From NCBI RefSeq assembly GCF_900103455.1, contig NZ_FNHI01000003.1, forward strand, positions 235,910 through 299,909: a stretch of 64,000 nucleotides of DNA. The letters run 5' to 3'. The notes under the pieces are model-generated. The model was not told where the DNA came from and did not search any database. It saw nothing but the letters and a program-made list of their open reading frames with translations. Positions 26,655 through 34,996 of the stretch are shown in pieces. Both the position numbers and the translations under genes were made by a program. The DNA comes from Streptomyces wuyuanensis (GTDB taxonomy: Bacteria > Actinomycetota > Actinomycetes > Streptomycetales > Streptomycetaceae). How positions within the stretch are numbered: the stretch's first letter is position 1; every line of letters begins with the position of its first letter.

Positions 26655-28916
26655 GCGGCGCGCGGCCCGGGCCGCGGGCAGCGCCGCGAGCGCGATCGCG
26701 CCGAGGACCGCGGCGGTGGCGAGCAGCAGCAGGTGGAGCGGGGACGGCACCTGGGCGATGCCCGCGCCGATGCCGCTGGAGCGGCCCTCGGCGTCGATGA
26801 GCCAGTGGGCGAGGGGCACCCCGAGACCCGCTCCCACCACCGCTGCGGCCAGCGCGGTGCAGCCGACGGCGGTCACGGTGACCGCGGTGATCTGCCGGGG
26901 GGACAGCCCGATGGCCTTCAGGGCGAGCAGATTGCGCTCGCCGTCCCGGACGCTCCCGCCGATCGCGGTGGAGAGTTCCGTGAGCCCGATCAGGGCGAGC
27001 ACGGCGATGAGCCCGGCGACGACGCCCCGCATCGTCGAGAGCCGGTCGGCCGGGCTGGTGACCTCGTGGATGTCGAGCCTCCCCTGCGACGCCTCGGTCA
27101 GTTCGGCGCGGACCGCGGCCGGATCGGCGCCCGCCCGCAGCTGGAGCTGGTAGAGCGTCGCGCGCAGGGCCGGGTCGTTCTCGCGCAGGGTGTCGAGCGA
27201 GGTGGAGATGGTCCGGCCGCCGTTCTCCGGTTCGATGCTGCGGCCCACGATGTGGAGCACCTGCGGGTGACCGCCGACGGTCATCCGCACCCAGTCGCCG
27301 ATCTCCACACCCAGCAGATCCAGCAGGCCCTGCCCGGCCACCGCCTCGTCGGGCCCGGCGGCCGCCCGCCCCTCGGCCACCGTGAACGGGTACGGCCGCT
27401 CGCGGGTCCCGAGGCCGCGCAGCGCGATGGTGCCGGTCTGGCCGGGGACCAGCGCCGCGACCTCGACGCCGGGGTGGGCGGCCACGACCTGCGGGTGGCC
27501 GTCGAGCAGCGCCGCGGCCTCCCGGTCGGCGAGGCCGCTGTCCGCACGGGCCGTCAGGGCCGAGGGCAGTCCCAGTTCCGCCGGCTTGCTGTCGAAGCGC
27601 GCGATGGTGGTCCACGCGCTCAGCGCCACGGTGATCAGCAGTAGTGGCAGGGCCAGCCGGACGATGGTGGCGGGGGTCTGCGGGCCGCGGGCGAAGGCCC
27701 GGTGCCAGCCGAGGACGAGGCCCGGGGGCAGCCCGAGCCCGAGGGCCCTTCTGGCCGGTCCGGACAGCCGGCCGCCCGGTGCCTTCCCGGTCGGGAGCAC
27801 CGGCACCGGGGGCACCCGGCCGGCCCGCCAGGCGGCCAGGCATGTGGTGGCACCGATGAACAGCACCGCGGCGACGGGGACGGCGAGCAGGGCGGCCGTG
27901 TGCCCCGGGAGCCCCTGCCAGACGCCCACCGCCTCGCCGAGCCGCCCGGGTACGGCGCTGCCCAGGGTCTCGATGAGCACCGTGGCGACCAGCGCGCCGA
28001 GTACGGCGAAGGCCAGATGCTGGACCAGGAAGACGCGCACCACCTGCCCCGGGGTGAAGCCGATGGCCTTGAGGACGGAGATGTCCCTGAGGTGCCCGCG
28101 TACCCGGGTGCTGATCGCGCCGAAGACGGCGAGCGCTGCGGCGAGCAGCGCGCCCAGTCCGAACAGCCCGAGGACCTGGCCGAGGAGCCGGGTGTCGCCC
28201 TGGGCCTCGGACCGGGCCTGCTGCCAGCTGGAGACGTCGGTGACCGCCCCGGCGCCGAGCACGGTGACGGCGCGCTGGACGGCGTAGTCGGTGTCGCCGG
28301 GGTCGGCCAGCAGCAGACCGACGACATGGCCGGGTCTGTCGCCCGTGTCGCGCACCCGGTCGGGCAGGGCCCAGACGGTGCCGGAGCGTTCGCCGGGCCG
28401 GTAGCGCGGTTCGGCGCTGTCCGCGACACCGACGACGGTCAGGGTCCGGCCGGTGGCGGGAACGGTGAGGCTGTCGCCGGGGCCGGCGACGAGGGCGCGG
28501 GCCAGGCTGCTCTCCAGGACGACGCCGTCGGGCGTCGCGGGAGTGAGCCAGCGGCCGGAGGTGAGCAGGGGGCGGCCGGTGGCGGGCGGCTCGGCTCCCG
28601 CACCGCGGAGTTCGACGGACGCCCGGGCTCCGCGCGAGGCGACGGTCGCCGCTGACGTGCGGAACGGGCCGGACACGGCCTCGACGCCGTCGAGGTCCGC
28701 CAGCCTGCCGGGGTCGGCGGCCGGCCCGGTGTGGATCCAGACGTGGGCGCCGTGGGACTGGGCGAACACCCGCTGCCAGGGGTTGGTGGCGTAGCCGAAG
28801 AGCGCGGCCGCGAGCAGCAGCGCCGCGACGATGCCCGCGGTGGCGGACACGATGAACAGCGCCTCGCCCCGGTGGGTGCGCAGGTCGGCGTGCGCCCAGC
28901 GCAGCGTGGCCCGCAC
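26622..28916 (-). CDS. FtsX-type ABC transporter permease
   Basis: A 764-residue MacB/LolE-type permease that forms a mechanotransmission exporter with the ATPase encoded just upstream. The N-terminal segment (AFIVSATAGIVAALLLAAALF type, residues 18-40) is followed by a large extracellular domain (45-240). Three membrane segments follow (about 245-360), then a second half with the same plan: segment near 440, extracellular domain 455-625, and three segments to the end. Both halves carry the FtsX signature LKAIGFTPGQVVRVFL or LKAIGLSPRQITAVTV. The gap to the ATPase is 2 bp. Its end is duplicated downstream. The substrate is unknown. Confidence 0.92.
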   Translation of the reverse strand: MRATLRWAHADLRTHRGEALFIVSATAGIVAALLLAAALFGYATNPWQRVFAQSHGAHVWIHTGPAADPGRLADLDGVEAVSGPFRTSAATVASRGARASVELRGAGAEPPATGRPLLTSGRWLTPATPDGVVLESSLARALVAGPGDSLTVPATGRTLTVVGVADSAEPRYRPGERSGTVWALPDRVRDTGDRPGHVVGLLLADPGDTDYAVQRAVTVLGAGAVTDVSSWQQARSEAQGDTRLLGQVLGLFGLGALLAAALAVFGAISTRVRGHLRDISVLKAIGFTPGQVVRVFLVQHLAFAVLGALVATVLIETLGSAVPGRLGEAVGVWQGLPGHTAALLAVPVAAVLFIGATTCLAAWRAGRVPPVPVLPTGKAPGGRLSGPARRALGLGLPPGLVLGWHRAFARGPQTPATIVRLALPLLLITVALSAWTTIARFDSKPAELGLPSALTARADSGLADREAAALLDGHPQVVAAHPGVEVAALVPGQTGTIALRGLGTRERPYPFTVAEGRAAAGPDEAVAGQGLLDLLGVEIGDWVRMTVGGHPQVLHIVGRSIEPENGGRTISTSLDTLRENDPALRATLYQLQLRAGADPAAVRAELTEASQGRLDIHEVTSPADRLSTMRGVVAGLIAVLALIGLTELSTAIGGSVRDGERNLLALKAIGLSPRQITAVTVTAVGCTALAAAVVGAGLGVPLAHWLIDAEGRSSGIGAGIAQVPSPLHLLLLATAAVLGAIALAALPAARAARRRLVDTLSAVA

Positions 28917-28918
28917 GG

Positions 28919-29689
28919 TCAGTCCTTCAGCTCGAGGACGCCGGACAGTCCGGTGCCCCGGGCGGTGGTGCCGCCCAGCTCGGCGTCGTCGGCTATGCGG
29001 CCGTCGAAGAAGCTGATGACGCGGTCGGCGGCGCTGGCGAGCCGCGCGTCATGGGTGACGAGCAGGATGGTCTGGCCGCGCTGGTGGAAGCGGGACAGCA
29101 GTCGCATGACCTCGCGGGTGCCCTTGCTGTCGAGGCTGCCGGCGGGTTCGTCGGCCAGCAGCAGCCGGGGGTGGTTGACGAGCGCGCGGGCCAGCGCGAC
29201 GCGCTGCTGCTCGCCGCCGGACAGTTCGCCCGGCATGCTCCGGGCCTTGCCCTCCAGTCCGAGCTCGGCCAGCAGCTTCTCGCGCTCGGCCCGTGCCTGG
29301 CGGGGGCCGGTCCCGGCCAGCAGGGCCGGCAGTTCGACGTTGTCGGCGACCGTGAGGTTGGACACGAGGTTGAAGAACTGGAACACGATGCCGATCCGGC
29401 GTCGCCGCTCGTTCGCCCACCGGGCCTCGCTGTAGGAGTCGGTGCACTCGCCGTCGAGCCAGATGCTTCCGCCGTCCGGCCGCTGCAGTCCGCCGAGCAG
29501 ATGCAGCAGGGTCGACTTGCCCGCCCCGGAGGGGCCGCTGACGGCGACGAACTCCCCGCGGCGCACGGAGAGGTCCACCCCGCGCACGGCATGGGCGGGG
29601 GCGCCTTCGCCGTGGTGGGTCTTCACGAGCCCCTCTGCGCGCAGGAGCGGGATCCGGCCGTTGTCGTCCGGGTCGGCGGCGTGGCTCAT
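28919..29689 (-). CDS. ABC transporter ATP-binding protein (MacB/LolD type)
   Basis: A 256-residue ATPase partner of the FtsX-type permease. It shows Walker A GPSGAGKST near residue 54, Q-loop FQFFNLVSNLTV, signature LSGGEQQRVALARAL, Walker B LLLADEPAGSLDS and switch His in LLVTHDARLA. The length and signature are those of the LolD/MacB class, which moves lipids, peptides or antibiotics across envelopes or regulates hydrolases. It overlaps the PadR stop by 4 bp, so regulator and transporter are one operon under likely self-control. Confidence 0.95.
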   Translation of the reverse strand: MSHAADPDDNGRIPLLRAEGLVKTHHGEGAPAHAVRGVDLSVRRGEFVAVSGPSGAGKSTLLHLLGGLQRPDGGSIWLDGECTDSYSEARWANERRRRIGIVFQFFNLVSNLTVADNVELPALLAGTGPRQARAEREKLLAELGLEGKARSMPGELSGGEQQRVALARALVNHPRLLLADEPAGSLDSKGTREVMRLLSRFHQRGQTILLVTHDARLASAADRVISFFDGRIADDAELGGTTARGTGLSGVLELKD

Positions 29690-30201
29690 TCCAGCCCCTC
29701 CAGCTCCTCCTGGCAGCGCTCCAGCCAGTCGAGATCGGCCTGCAGGTGCAGCATGGCTCCCTCGATCAGAAGATGGGCGATGCGGTTGTCCCGGTCCTCG
29801 GTCGCGGACAGCTTCGACAGGTTGCGCATGGTGTTGAGGTACTCGCGTCGCTGTTTGTTGATGAGGGCGATCTGGTCGGCGAGTCCGGTCCTCGGGGCGA
29901 GGGCGAGCTTCATGAAGAAGTCGTCCCGTACCCGCGGCTCGTCCGCGGTGTCCTCGAACCAGGCGCGCAGCGCCTCCGTCCCGGCGTCGGTGAGGCGGTA
30001 GATCTTCTTGTTGGGCCGGCTCGACTGGGCGACTTCCTCGCCCTCGATCAGCCCCGACTTCTCCAGGCGCCCGAGCGTCACGTAGATCTGGCCGACGTTC
30101 GGCTGAGGGTACGCGGAGCCCAGCAGTTGCTCAAGGTCCTGCTTGAGCTCGTAGCCGTGGGCGGGCCCCCGGGAGAGAAGAGCGAGGAGGGGCAGACGCA
30201 C
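29686..30201 (-). CDS. PadR-family transcriptional regulator
   Basis: A 171-residue winged-helix regulator, probably repressing its own operon with the ABC exporter until a toxic compound binds. The N-terminus carries the PadR signature LLALLSRGPAHGYELKQDLE, followed by NVGQIYVTLGRLEKSGLIEG and the wing KKIYRLTDAG. The C-terminal half is the helical dimerisation domain of the Vir-type PadR (ALINKQRREYLNTM). The start is GTG at 30201, which fits the family N-terminus. It is divergent from a solute-binding protein gene across 178 bp. Confidence 0.93.
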   Translation of the reverse strand: MRLPLLALLSRGPAHGYELKQDLEQLLGSAYPQPNVGQIYVTLGRLEKSGLIEGEEVAQSSRPNKKIYRLTDAGTEALRAWFEDTADEPRVRDDFFMKLALAPRTGLADQIALINKQRREYLNTMRNLSKLSATEDRDNRIAHLLIEGAMLHLQADLDWLERCQEELEGLE

Positions 30202-30379
30202 GCGTGCTCCCCTCCTCCCTGTTGTCCGCCGGCCGGCCGAGCGCGGTCCGTTACCGTGTCCGGTGTGGTCCGGATCGCTCGCGTCATCCGGTACCGGCCC
30301 TAGTATCGCCCATGCCTAACGGGTATACATGCCCTGGATGCGGTCGAAGAAGCCCACGCCGGTGCACCAGGAGGAACCT

Positions 30380-31663
30380 ATGCGGTGGATACGTGCCGCC
30401 GGTAGGGGGCTCTTGATCGCGGCGGTGGTGCTCACGGGGTACGTCTCGGCGGGCACCGGGGCCGGAACGGACTCCGCCGGCGCCGCGCAGGGCGACGGCC
30501 GCGGCCCGATGACGCTGGCCACCGCCGGCGATCTCACCGGCTATCTCGGTCCGCTGCTGGAGGGCTGGAACCGCTCCCACCCGGACGAGAAGGTCACTCT
30601 GGTCGAGCTGCCGGACTCCGCGGACGAGACCCGGGCGCAGCTGACCACGGGGCTGCGCTCCGGCGACGGCCGGTACGACATCCTCAACATGGACGTGGCG
30701 TGGACCTCGGAATTCGCCGCGGCGGGCTGGATAGCGCCGCTGGAGGCCGGCCGCTTCCCGCTCGGCAGCTTCCTGCCGCCGGTGCTCGACACGGCGACGT
30801 ACGACGGAGAGCTGTACGCCGTCCCGTATGTCACGAATGCCGGGATGCTCTACTACCGCAAGGACGTCCTCGACCGTGCGGGCGAGACCCCTCCGCGCAC
30901 CTGGGCGGAGCTGGAGCGCCAGGCACGGACCCTCGCCCCGCGGCACGGTCTCGGCGGCTACGCCGGGCAGTTCCTGCCGTACGAGGGCCTCACGGTCAAC
31001 GCGACGGAGGCGGTGTACTCGGCCGGGGGCACGATCCTCGGCGACGACGGCCGGGTCACCGTGGACTCCCCGGCGGCCCGCACCGGTCTGGGCTTCCTCG
31101 CCCGCGGGGTGCGCGACGGCTGGATCCCGCGGGAGGCACTGACCTACAAGGAGGAGGAGTCCCGGCAGGCCTTCCAGGACGGCCGGCTGCTCTTCCTGCG
31201 CAACTGGCCCTACGCGTACGCCGGTGCCTCGGGCAAGGACTCGCGGGTGGCGGGGAAGTTCGGCGCCGTGCCGCTCCCCGGGCCCGACGGGCCGGGGACC
31301 AGCGTGCTGGGCGGGTCGAATCTCGCGGTCAGCGCCCGCGCCCGGCATCCGGAGTCGGCGAGCGACCTCATCGCGTACCTGACCAGCGCCCCCGTGCAGC
31401 GCAAGGTGCTGACGGAGGGCGCTCTGCCGCCCGTACGGGCGGACCTCTACCAGGACCCCGGGCTGATCCGGCGGTTCCCCTACCTGCCCGCCCTGCGGGC
31501 CAGTGTGCTGTCGGCGGCGCCGCGGCCCAAGAGCGCGCGGTACGAGCAGGTGAGCCTGGCCGTGCAGGCCGTCGTGCACGACGCGATGGCGCAGCACCAG
31601 AACCCGGGCGAGGCCGTGCGCAGGCTCTCCCGGGAGCTCGCGGCGGTCGCCCGCCGGGGCTGA
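30380..31663 (+). CDS. Secreted extracellular solute-binding protein (sugar type)
   Basis: A 427-residue MalE-like binding protein. The start is the ATG at 30380 because AGGAGG lies 5 bp upstream; an ATG at 30329 has no such site. A Sec signal (residues 1-35) has no clear lipobox Cys, so the protein may be secreted rather than lipid-anchored. The core shows the binding-protein pattern: DILNMDVAWTSEFAAAGWI, YAVPYVTNAGMLYYRKD, WAELERQARTL, FLRNWPYAY. No permease genes follow directly; the next gene is a glucosidase and a second binding protein. It may share the permeases downstream or be an orphan receptor. Confidence 0.9.
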   Translation: MRWIRAAGRGLLIAAVVLTGYVSAGTGAGTDSAGAAQGDGRGPMTLATAGDLTGYLGPLLEGWNRSHPDEKVTLVELPDSADETRAQLTTGLRSGDGRYDILNMDVAWTSEFAAAGWIAPLEAGRFPLGSFLPPVLDTATYDGELYAVPYVTNAGMLYYRKDVLDRAGETPPRTWAELERQARTLAPRHGLGGYAGQFLPYEGLTVNATEAVYSAGGTILGDDGRVTVDSPAARTGLGFLARGVRDGWIPREALTYKEEESRQAFQDGRLLFLRNWPYAYAGASGKDSRVAGKFGAVPLPGPDGPGTSVLGGSNLAVSARARHPESASDLIAYLTSAPVQRKVLTEGALPPVRADLYQDPGLIRRFPYLPALRASVLSAAPRPKSARYEQVSLAVQAVVHDAMAQHQNPGEAVRRLSRELAAVARRG

Positions 31664-31887
31664 GCGCCCGGTTCCTCGTCCACTCCCATCCCACTTACCT
31701 ACCTGTTAGGTAACAGGATCACATCGTCCTGGGCTCAAGCCTTGGGGACATTTCAGGAGATAAGGCCCAACTCCCTTGGCATTCCTGCACAACCGTTGAC
31801 ACCTCCTCGACACGCCTACTTAACATGCATGCATAACCGCTGACCTCATGGTCGCGGGCACCCCTTCACGCAGAAACAGGTCAACGG
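31664..31887 (+). promoter_or_regulatory. Promoter and operator region of the glucosidase gene
   Basis: TTGACA at 31796-31801 matches the -35 consensus exactly. TAACAT at 31821-31826, 19 bp on, is a fair -10 for a vegetative promoter. Two inverted repeats are possible regulator sites: CCTGTT-AGGT-AACAGG at 31702-31717 (perfect 6-bp arms) and the palindrome ATGCATGCAT near 31824-31833 over the start of the transcript. The segment is clearly more AT-rich than the flanking genes. No LacI-type regulator gene is in the neighbourhood. Confidence 0.45.
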
Positions 31888-33558
31888 GTGACGCTCACAG
31901 CCACGGCCGGCCACGGCCTCTCGCACCGCCCCTCGCACCACTGGTGGCGCGACGCGGTGATCTACCAGGTGTACGTACGCAGCTTCCTGGACAGCACGGG
32001 CGACGGGATCGGCGATCTCGCCGGGGTGCGGACCGGACTGCCGTACCTGAAGAAGCTCGGCGTCGACGGCATATGGCTGAGCCCCTTCTACCCCTCGCCG
32101 CAGCACGACCACGGCTACGACGTCGCCGACTACTGCGACGTGGACCCGGTCTACGGCGACCTGGCCGAGTTCGAGTTGCTGATCGCCGCAGCGCAGCGGC
32201 TCGACATGAAGGTGCTGCTCGACATCGTCCCCAACCACTGCTCCAGCGAGCACGCGTGGTTCCGCGAGGCCCTCGCCGCCGCACCGGGCAGCGCGGCCCG
32301 CGCCCGGTTCCACTTCGCCGAGGGCCGCGGCCCCGGCGGTGACGTGCCGCCCAACAACTGGCATGCGATGTTCGGCGGACCCGCCTGGAGCCGGGTGACC
32401 GAGGCGGACGGCAGCCCCGGCCAGTGGTACCTGCACATGTTCACGCCCGAGCAGCCCGATCTGAACTGGCGCAACCCCGAGACCGCCGCGCACTTCGAGC
32501 AGGTCCTGCGCTTCTGGCTGGACCGGGGCGTCGACGGCTTCCGCATCGACGTCGCCGCCGGCCTCTTCAAGCACCCGGAGCTGCCCGACTCCCCCGACCC
32601 GGAGGCCGACGCCCGCACCCGCGACTCCGTCAACCCGCTCGCCTGGAACCAACCCGAGGTGCACGACGTGTGGCGCCGGTGGCGGTCGGTGTGCGAGGAG
32701 TACACGGCCCTCGACGGCCGGGAGCGCCTGCTGGTGGGCGAGGTCTCCGTACCGACCGCGCGCGAGCACGCCCGGTACGTGCGTCCCGACGAACTGCACC
32801 AGGCCTTCTTCTTCGACCTGCTGAGCGCGCCCTGGGACGCCGCGGCGTTCCGGAAGGTCGTCTCCGAGGCGATGCAGGACATCGCCGGCACCGGCTCCAC
32901 CGTCACCTGGGTGCTGAACAACCACGACCAGGTCCGCACCGTGACCCGGTACGGGGAGTCCGGTACCGAGGGCAGCGGGCTCGGCTCGGCACGCGCCCGC
33001 GCGGCCGCGCTGCTGATGCTGGCACTGCCCGGCGCCGCCTACATCTACCAGGGCGAGGAGCTGGGTCTGCCGGAGGTCGTGGACCTGCCCGACGAAGTGC
33101 TCACCGACCCGATCTTCCGGCGCACCGGCAGCCGGGCGCGGATCCGCGACGGATGCCGGGTGCCGCTGCCGTGGTCCGGGCACGCCTCGCCGTTCGGATT
33201 CACCTCCGGCGCCGAGGGCGCCAAGCCGTGGCTGCCGCAGCCGGGCTGGTTCGCGGAGCACGCCACCGACCGCGCGCTCGCCGACACCCGCTCGTTCTGG
33301 CACCTCTACCGCGACGGGCTCCAGTTGCGCCGCGGACTGCCGCAGCTCGGCGAGGGCGGCCTGCGCTGGCTCGACTCGCCCCCCGACGTGCTCGCCTTCG
33401 TTCGGGGCGACGGCCTGGTGTGCGCCGTCAACTTCGGCACCGCGCCGGTGCCCGCCCCCGTCTCCGGTGCACCGCTGCTGTCCAGCGGCCCCTGCCCGAC
33501 CGGTGCGCTGCCGGGATCCACCGCCGCCTGGTGGATCAGCGACGGCACCAACCCCTGA
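31888..33558 (+). CDS. GH13 alpha-glucosidase (oligosaccharide hydrolase)
   Basis: A 556-residue cytoplasmic enzyme of glycoside hydrolase family 13 that cleaves terminal glucose from malto- or isomalto-oligosaccharides. The order of family regions is visible: GIWLSPFYPSPQHDHGYDV, DIVPNH, GFRIDVAAG with nucleophile Asp221, LVGEVS with acid/base Glu285, and NNHD with Asp347. There is no signal peptide, so it works on imported sugar. The start is GTG at 31888 with a weak AACAGG upstream. It precedes the maltose-type importer genes, whose product it would process. Substrate preference cannot be read from sequence. Confidence 0.95.
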   Translation: MTLTATAGHGLSHRPSHHWWRDAVIYQVYVRSFLDSTGDGIGDLAGVRTGLPYLKKLGVDGIWLSPFYPSPQHDHGYDVADYCDVDPVYGDLAEFELLIAAAQRLDMKVLLDIVPNHCSSEHAWFREALAAAPGSAARARFHFAEGRGPGGDVPPNNWHAMFGGPAWSRVTEADGSPGQWYLHMFTPEQPDLNWRNPETAAHFEQVLRFWLDRGVDGFRIDVAAGLFKHPELPDSPDPEADARTRDSVNPLAWNQPEVHDVWRRWRSVCEEYTALDGRERLLVGEVSVPTAREHARYVRPDELHQAFFFDLLSAPWDAAAFRKVVSEAMQDIAGTGSTVTWVLNNHDQVRTVTRYGESGTEGSGLGSARARAAALLMLALPGAAYIYQGEELGLPEVVDLPDEVLTDPIFRRTGSRARIRDGCRVPLPWSGHASPFGFTSGAEGAKPWLPQPGWFAEHATDRALADTRSFWHLYRDGLQLRRGLPQLGEGGLRWLDSPPDVLAFVRGDGLVCAVNFGTAPVPAPVSGAPLLSSGPCPTGALPGSTAAWWISDGTNP

Positions 33559-33664
33559 CCGTGCCCCTCCCGTGACGCGCGACCGCCCCTGAGCCGCGCC
33601 CACCCGTGTACCGCGTCCTTTTGACGCTCCGTCCGTTTTCCCCGACCGGTAAGGAAGTTCCGCC

Positions 33665-34990
33665 ATGAGCCCACGACGCACGATGCTCGCCGGATGCACC
33701 GCCCTGGCCCTCGCCCTCGGCGCGACCGCCTGCGGCGGCGGCCCCGTCGCCCCGGCCGGCGGCGGTGACAAGTCCCTCGACGGCCAGACGATCACGGTCG
33801 CCGGCGTCTGGTCCGGCGCCGAGCAGAAGAACTTCCAGAAGGTGCTGGACGCCTTCACCGAGAAGACCGGCGCCAAGACGCAGTTCGTCTCCACCGGCGA
33901 CAACGTCTCCACCGTCGTCGGCAGCAAGATCGAGGGCGGCAACGCCCCCGACGTGGTGATGGTCCCGCAGGTCGGTGTGCTCCAGCAGTTCGCGAAGAGC
34001 GGCTGGCTCACCCCGCTGTCGAAGACCACCGAGAAGTCCGTCGACGGCAACTTCGCGCCCGTGTGGAAGAACTACGGCAGCGTGGACGGCTCGCTGTACG
34101 GCCTCTACTTCAAGGCCGCCCACAAGTCGACCGTCTGGTACAGCCCGGACGCGCTCGACCAGGCTGGCGTCAAGCCTCCGGCCACGTACGCGGACATGCT
34201 GAAGGCCGGTCAGGCCGTGTCCGACTCGGGGCTGCCCGCCTTCGCCGTGGCCGGTGAGGACGGCTGGACGCTCACCGACTGGTTCGAGAACATCTACCTC
34301 TCCCAGGCCGGTCCGGAGAAGTACGACCAGCTCGCCGCGCACAAGCTCAAGTGGACCGACCCCAGCGTGGTGAACGCGCTGACCACCCTCGGCAAGCTGT
34401 TCTCCGACAAGGAGCTCATCGCCGGCGGCCAGAAGGGCGCCCTCGCCACCGACTTCCCCGGTTCGGTCGAGAAGGTCTTCGGCCCCGAGCCCGAGGCGGG
34501 CATGGTCTACGAGGGCGACTTCGTCGCCGGTGTCGCCAAGGACCAGTTCGGCAAGAAGATAGGCGAGGAGGCCGCCTTCTTCCCCTTCCCCGCGGTCGAC
34601 GGCGGCAAGGCGCCCGTCGTCAGCGGCGGTGACGCCGCGGTCGTGCTGAAGGACGGGAAGAACCAGAAGGCCGCGATGGCGTTCCTGGAGTACCTGGCGA
34701 CGCCGGAGGCGGCGGCGGTCTGGGCCGGGGCGGGCGGTTTCCTCTCCCCCAACAAGAAGCTCGACCTCGCCTCCTACGGCGACGACACCACCCGCGAGAC
34801 GGCCAAGTCGCTGATCGACGCAGGGGACTCCGTCCGCTTCGACATGTCCGACCAGGCACCCGCGGCCTTCGGCGGCACCAAGGGCGCGGGCGAGTGGAAG
34901 CTGCTCCAGGACTTCCTGCGCGACCCGTCCGACCCGAAGGCCACCGCGGCCCGTCTCGAGGACGCCGCGGCCAAGGCGTACAAGGGCTGA
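33665..34990 (+). CDS. Sugar-binding lipoprotein (MalE-like)
   Basis: A 441-residue receptor of the importer encoded downstream. The N-terminal signal ends in ATAC with Cys23 as the likely lipid-modified residue, then a Gly-rich linker. The mature part has the family 1 binding-protein pattern (VLDAFTEKTGAKTQFV, then PDVVMVPQVGVLQQFA, and LYGLYFKAAHKSTVWYSPDAL). AAGGAAG lies 7 bp upstream of the ATG. It is followed after 6 bp by the MalF-like permease. The neighbouring alpha-glucosidase suggests alpha-glucosides such as maltodextrin or trehalose as ligand. Confidence 0.93.
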   Translation: MSPRRTMLAGCTALALALGATACGGGPVAPAGGGDKSLDGQTITVAGVWSGAEQKNFQKVLDAFTEKTGAKTQFVSTGDNVSTVVGSKIEGGNAPDVVMVPQVGVLQQFAKSGWLTPLSKTTEKSVDGNFAPVWKNYGSVDGSLYGLYFKAAHKSTVWYSPDALDQAGVKPPATYADMLKAGQAVSDSGLPAFAVAGEDGWTLTDWFENIYLSQAGPEKYDQLAAHKLKWTDPSVVNALTTLGKLFSDKELIAGGQKGALATDFPGSVEKVFGPEPEAGMVYEGDFVAGVAKDQFGKKIGEEAAFFPFPAVDGGKAPVVSGGDAAVVLKDGKNQKAAMAFLEYLATPEAAAVWAGAGGFLSPNKKLDLASYGDDTTRETAKSLIDAGDSVRFDMSDQAPAAFGGTKGAGEWKLLQDFLRDPSDPKATAARLEDAAAKAYKG

Positions 34991-34996
34991 CGTCCG

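Noticed and set aside
30329..30379. Longer start of the first solute-binding protein
   Set aside because: It would put 17 polar residues in front of the signal peptide, while AGGAGG lies just before the ATG at 30380.
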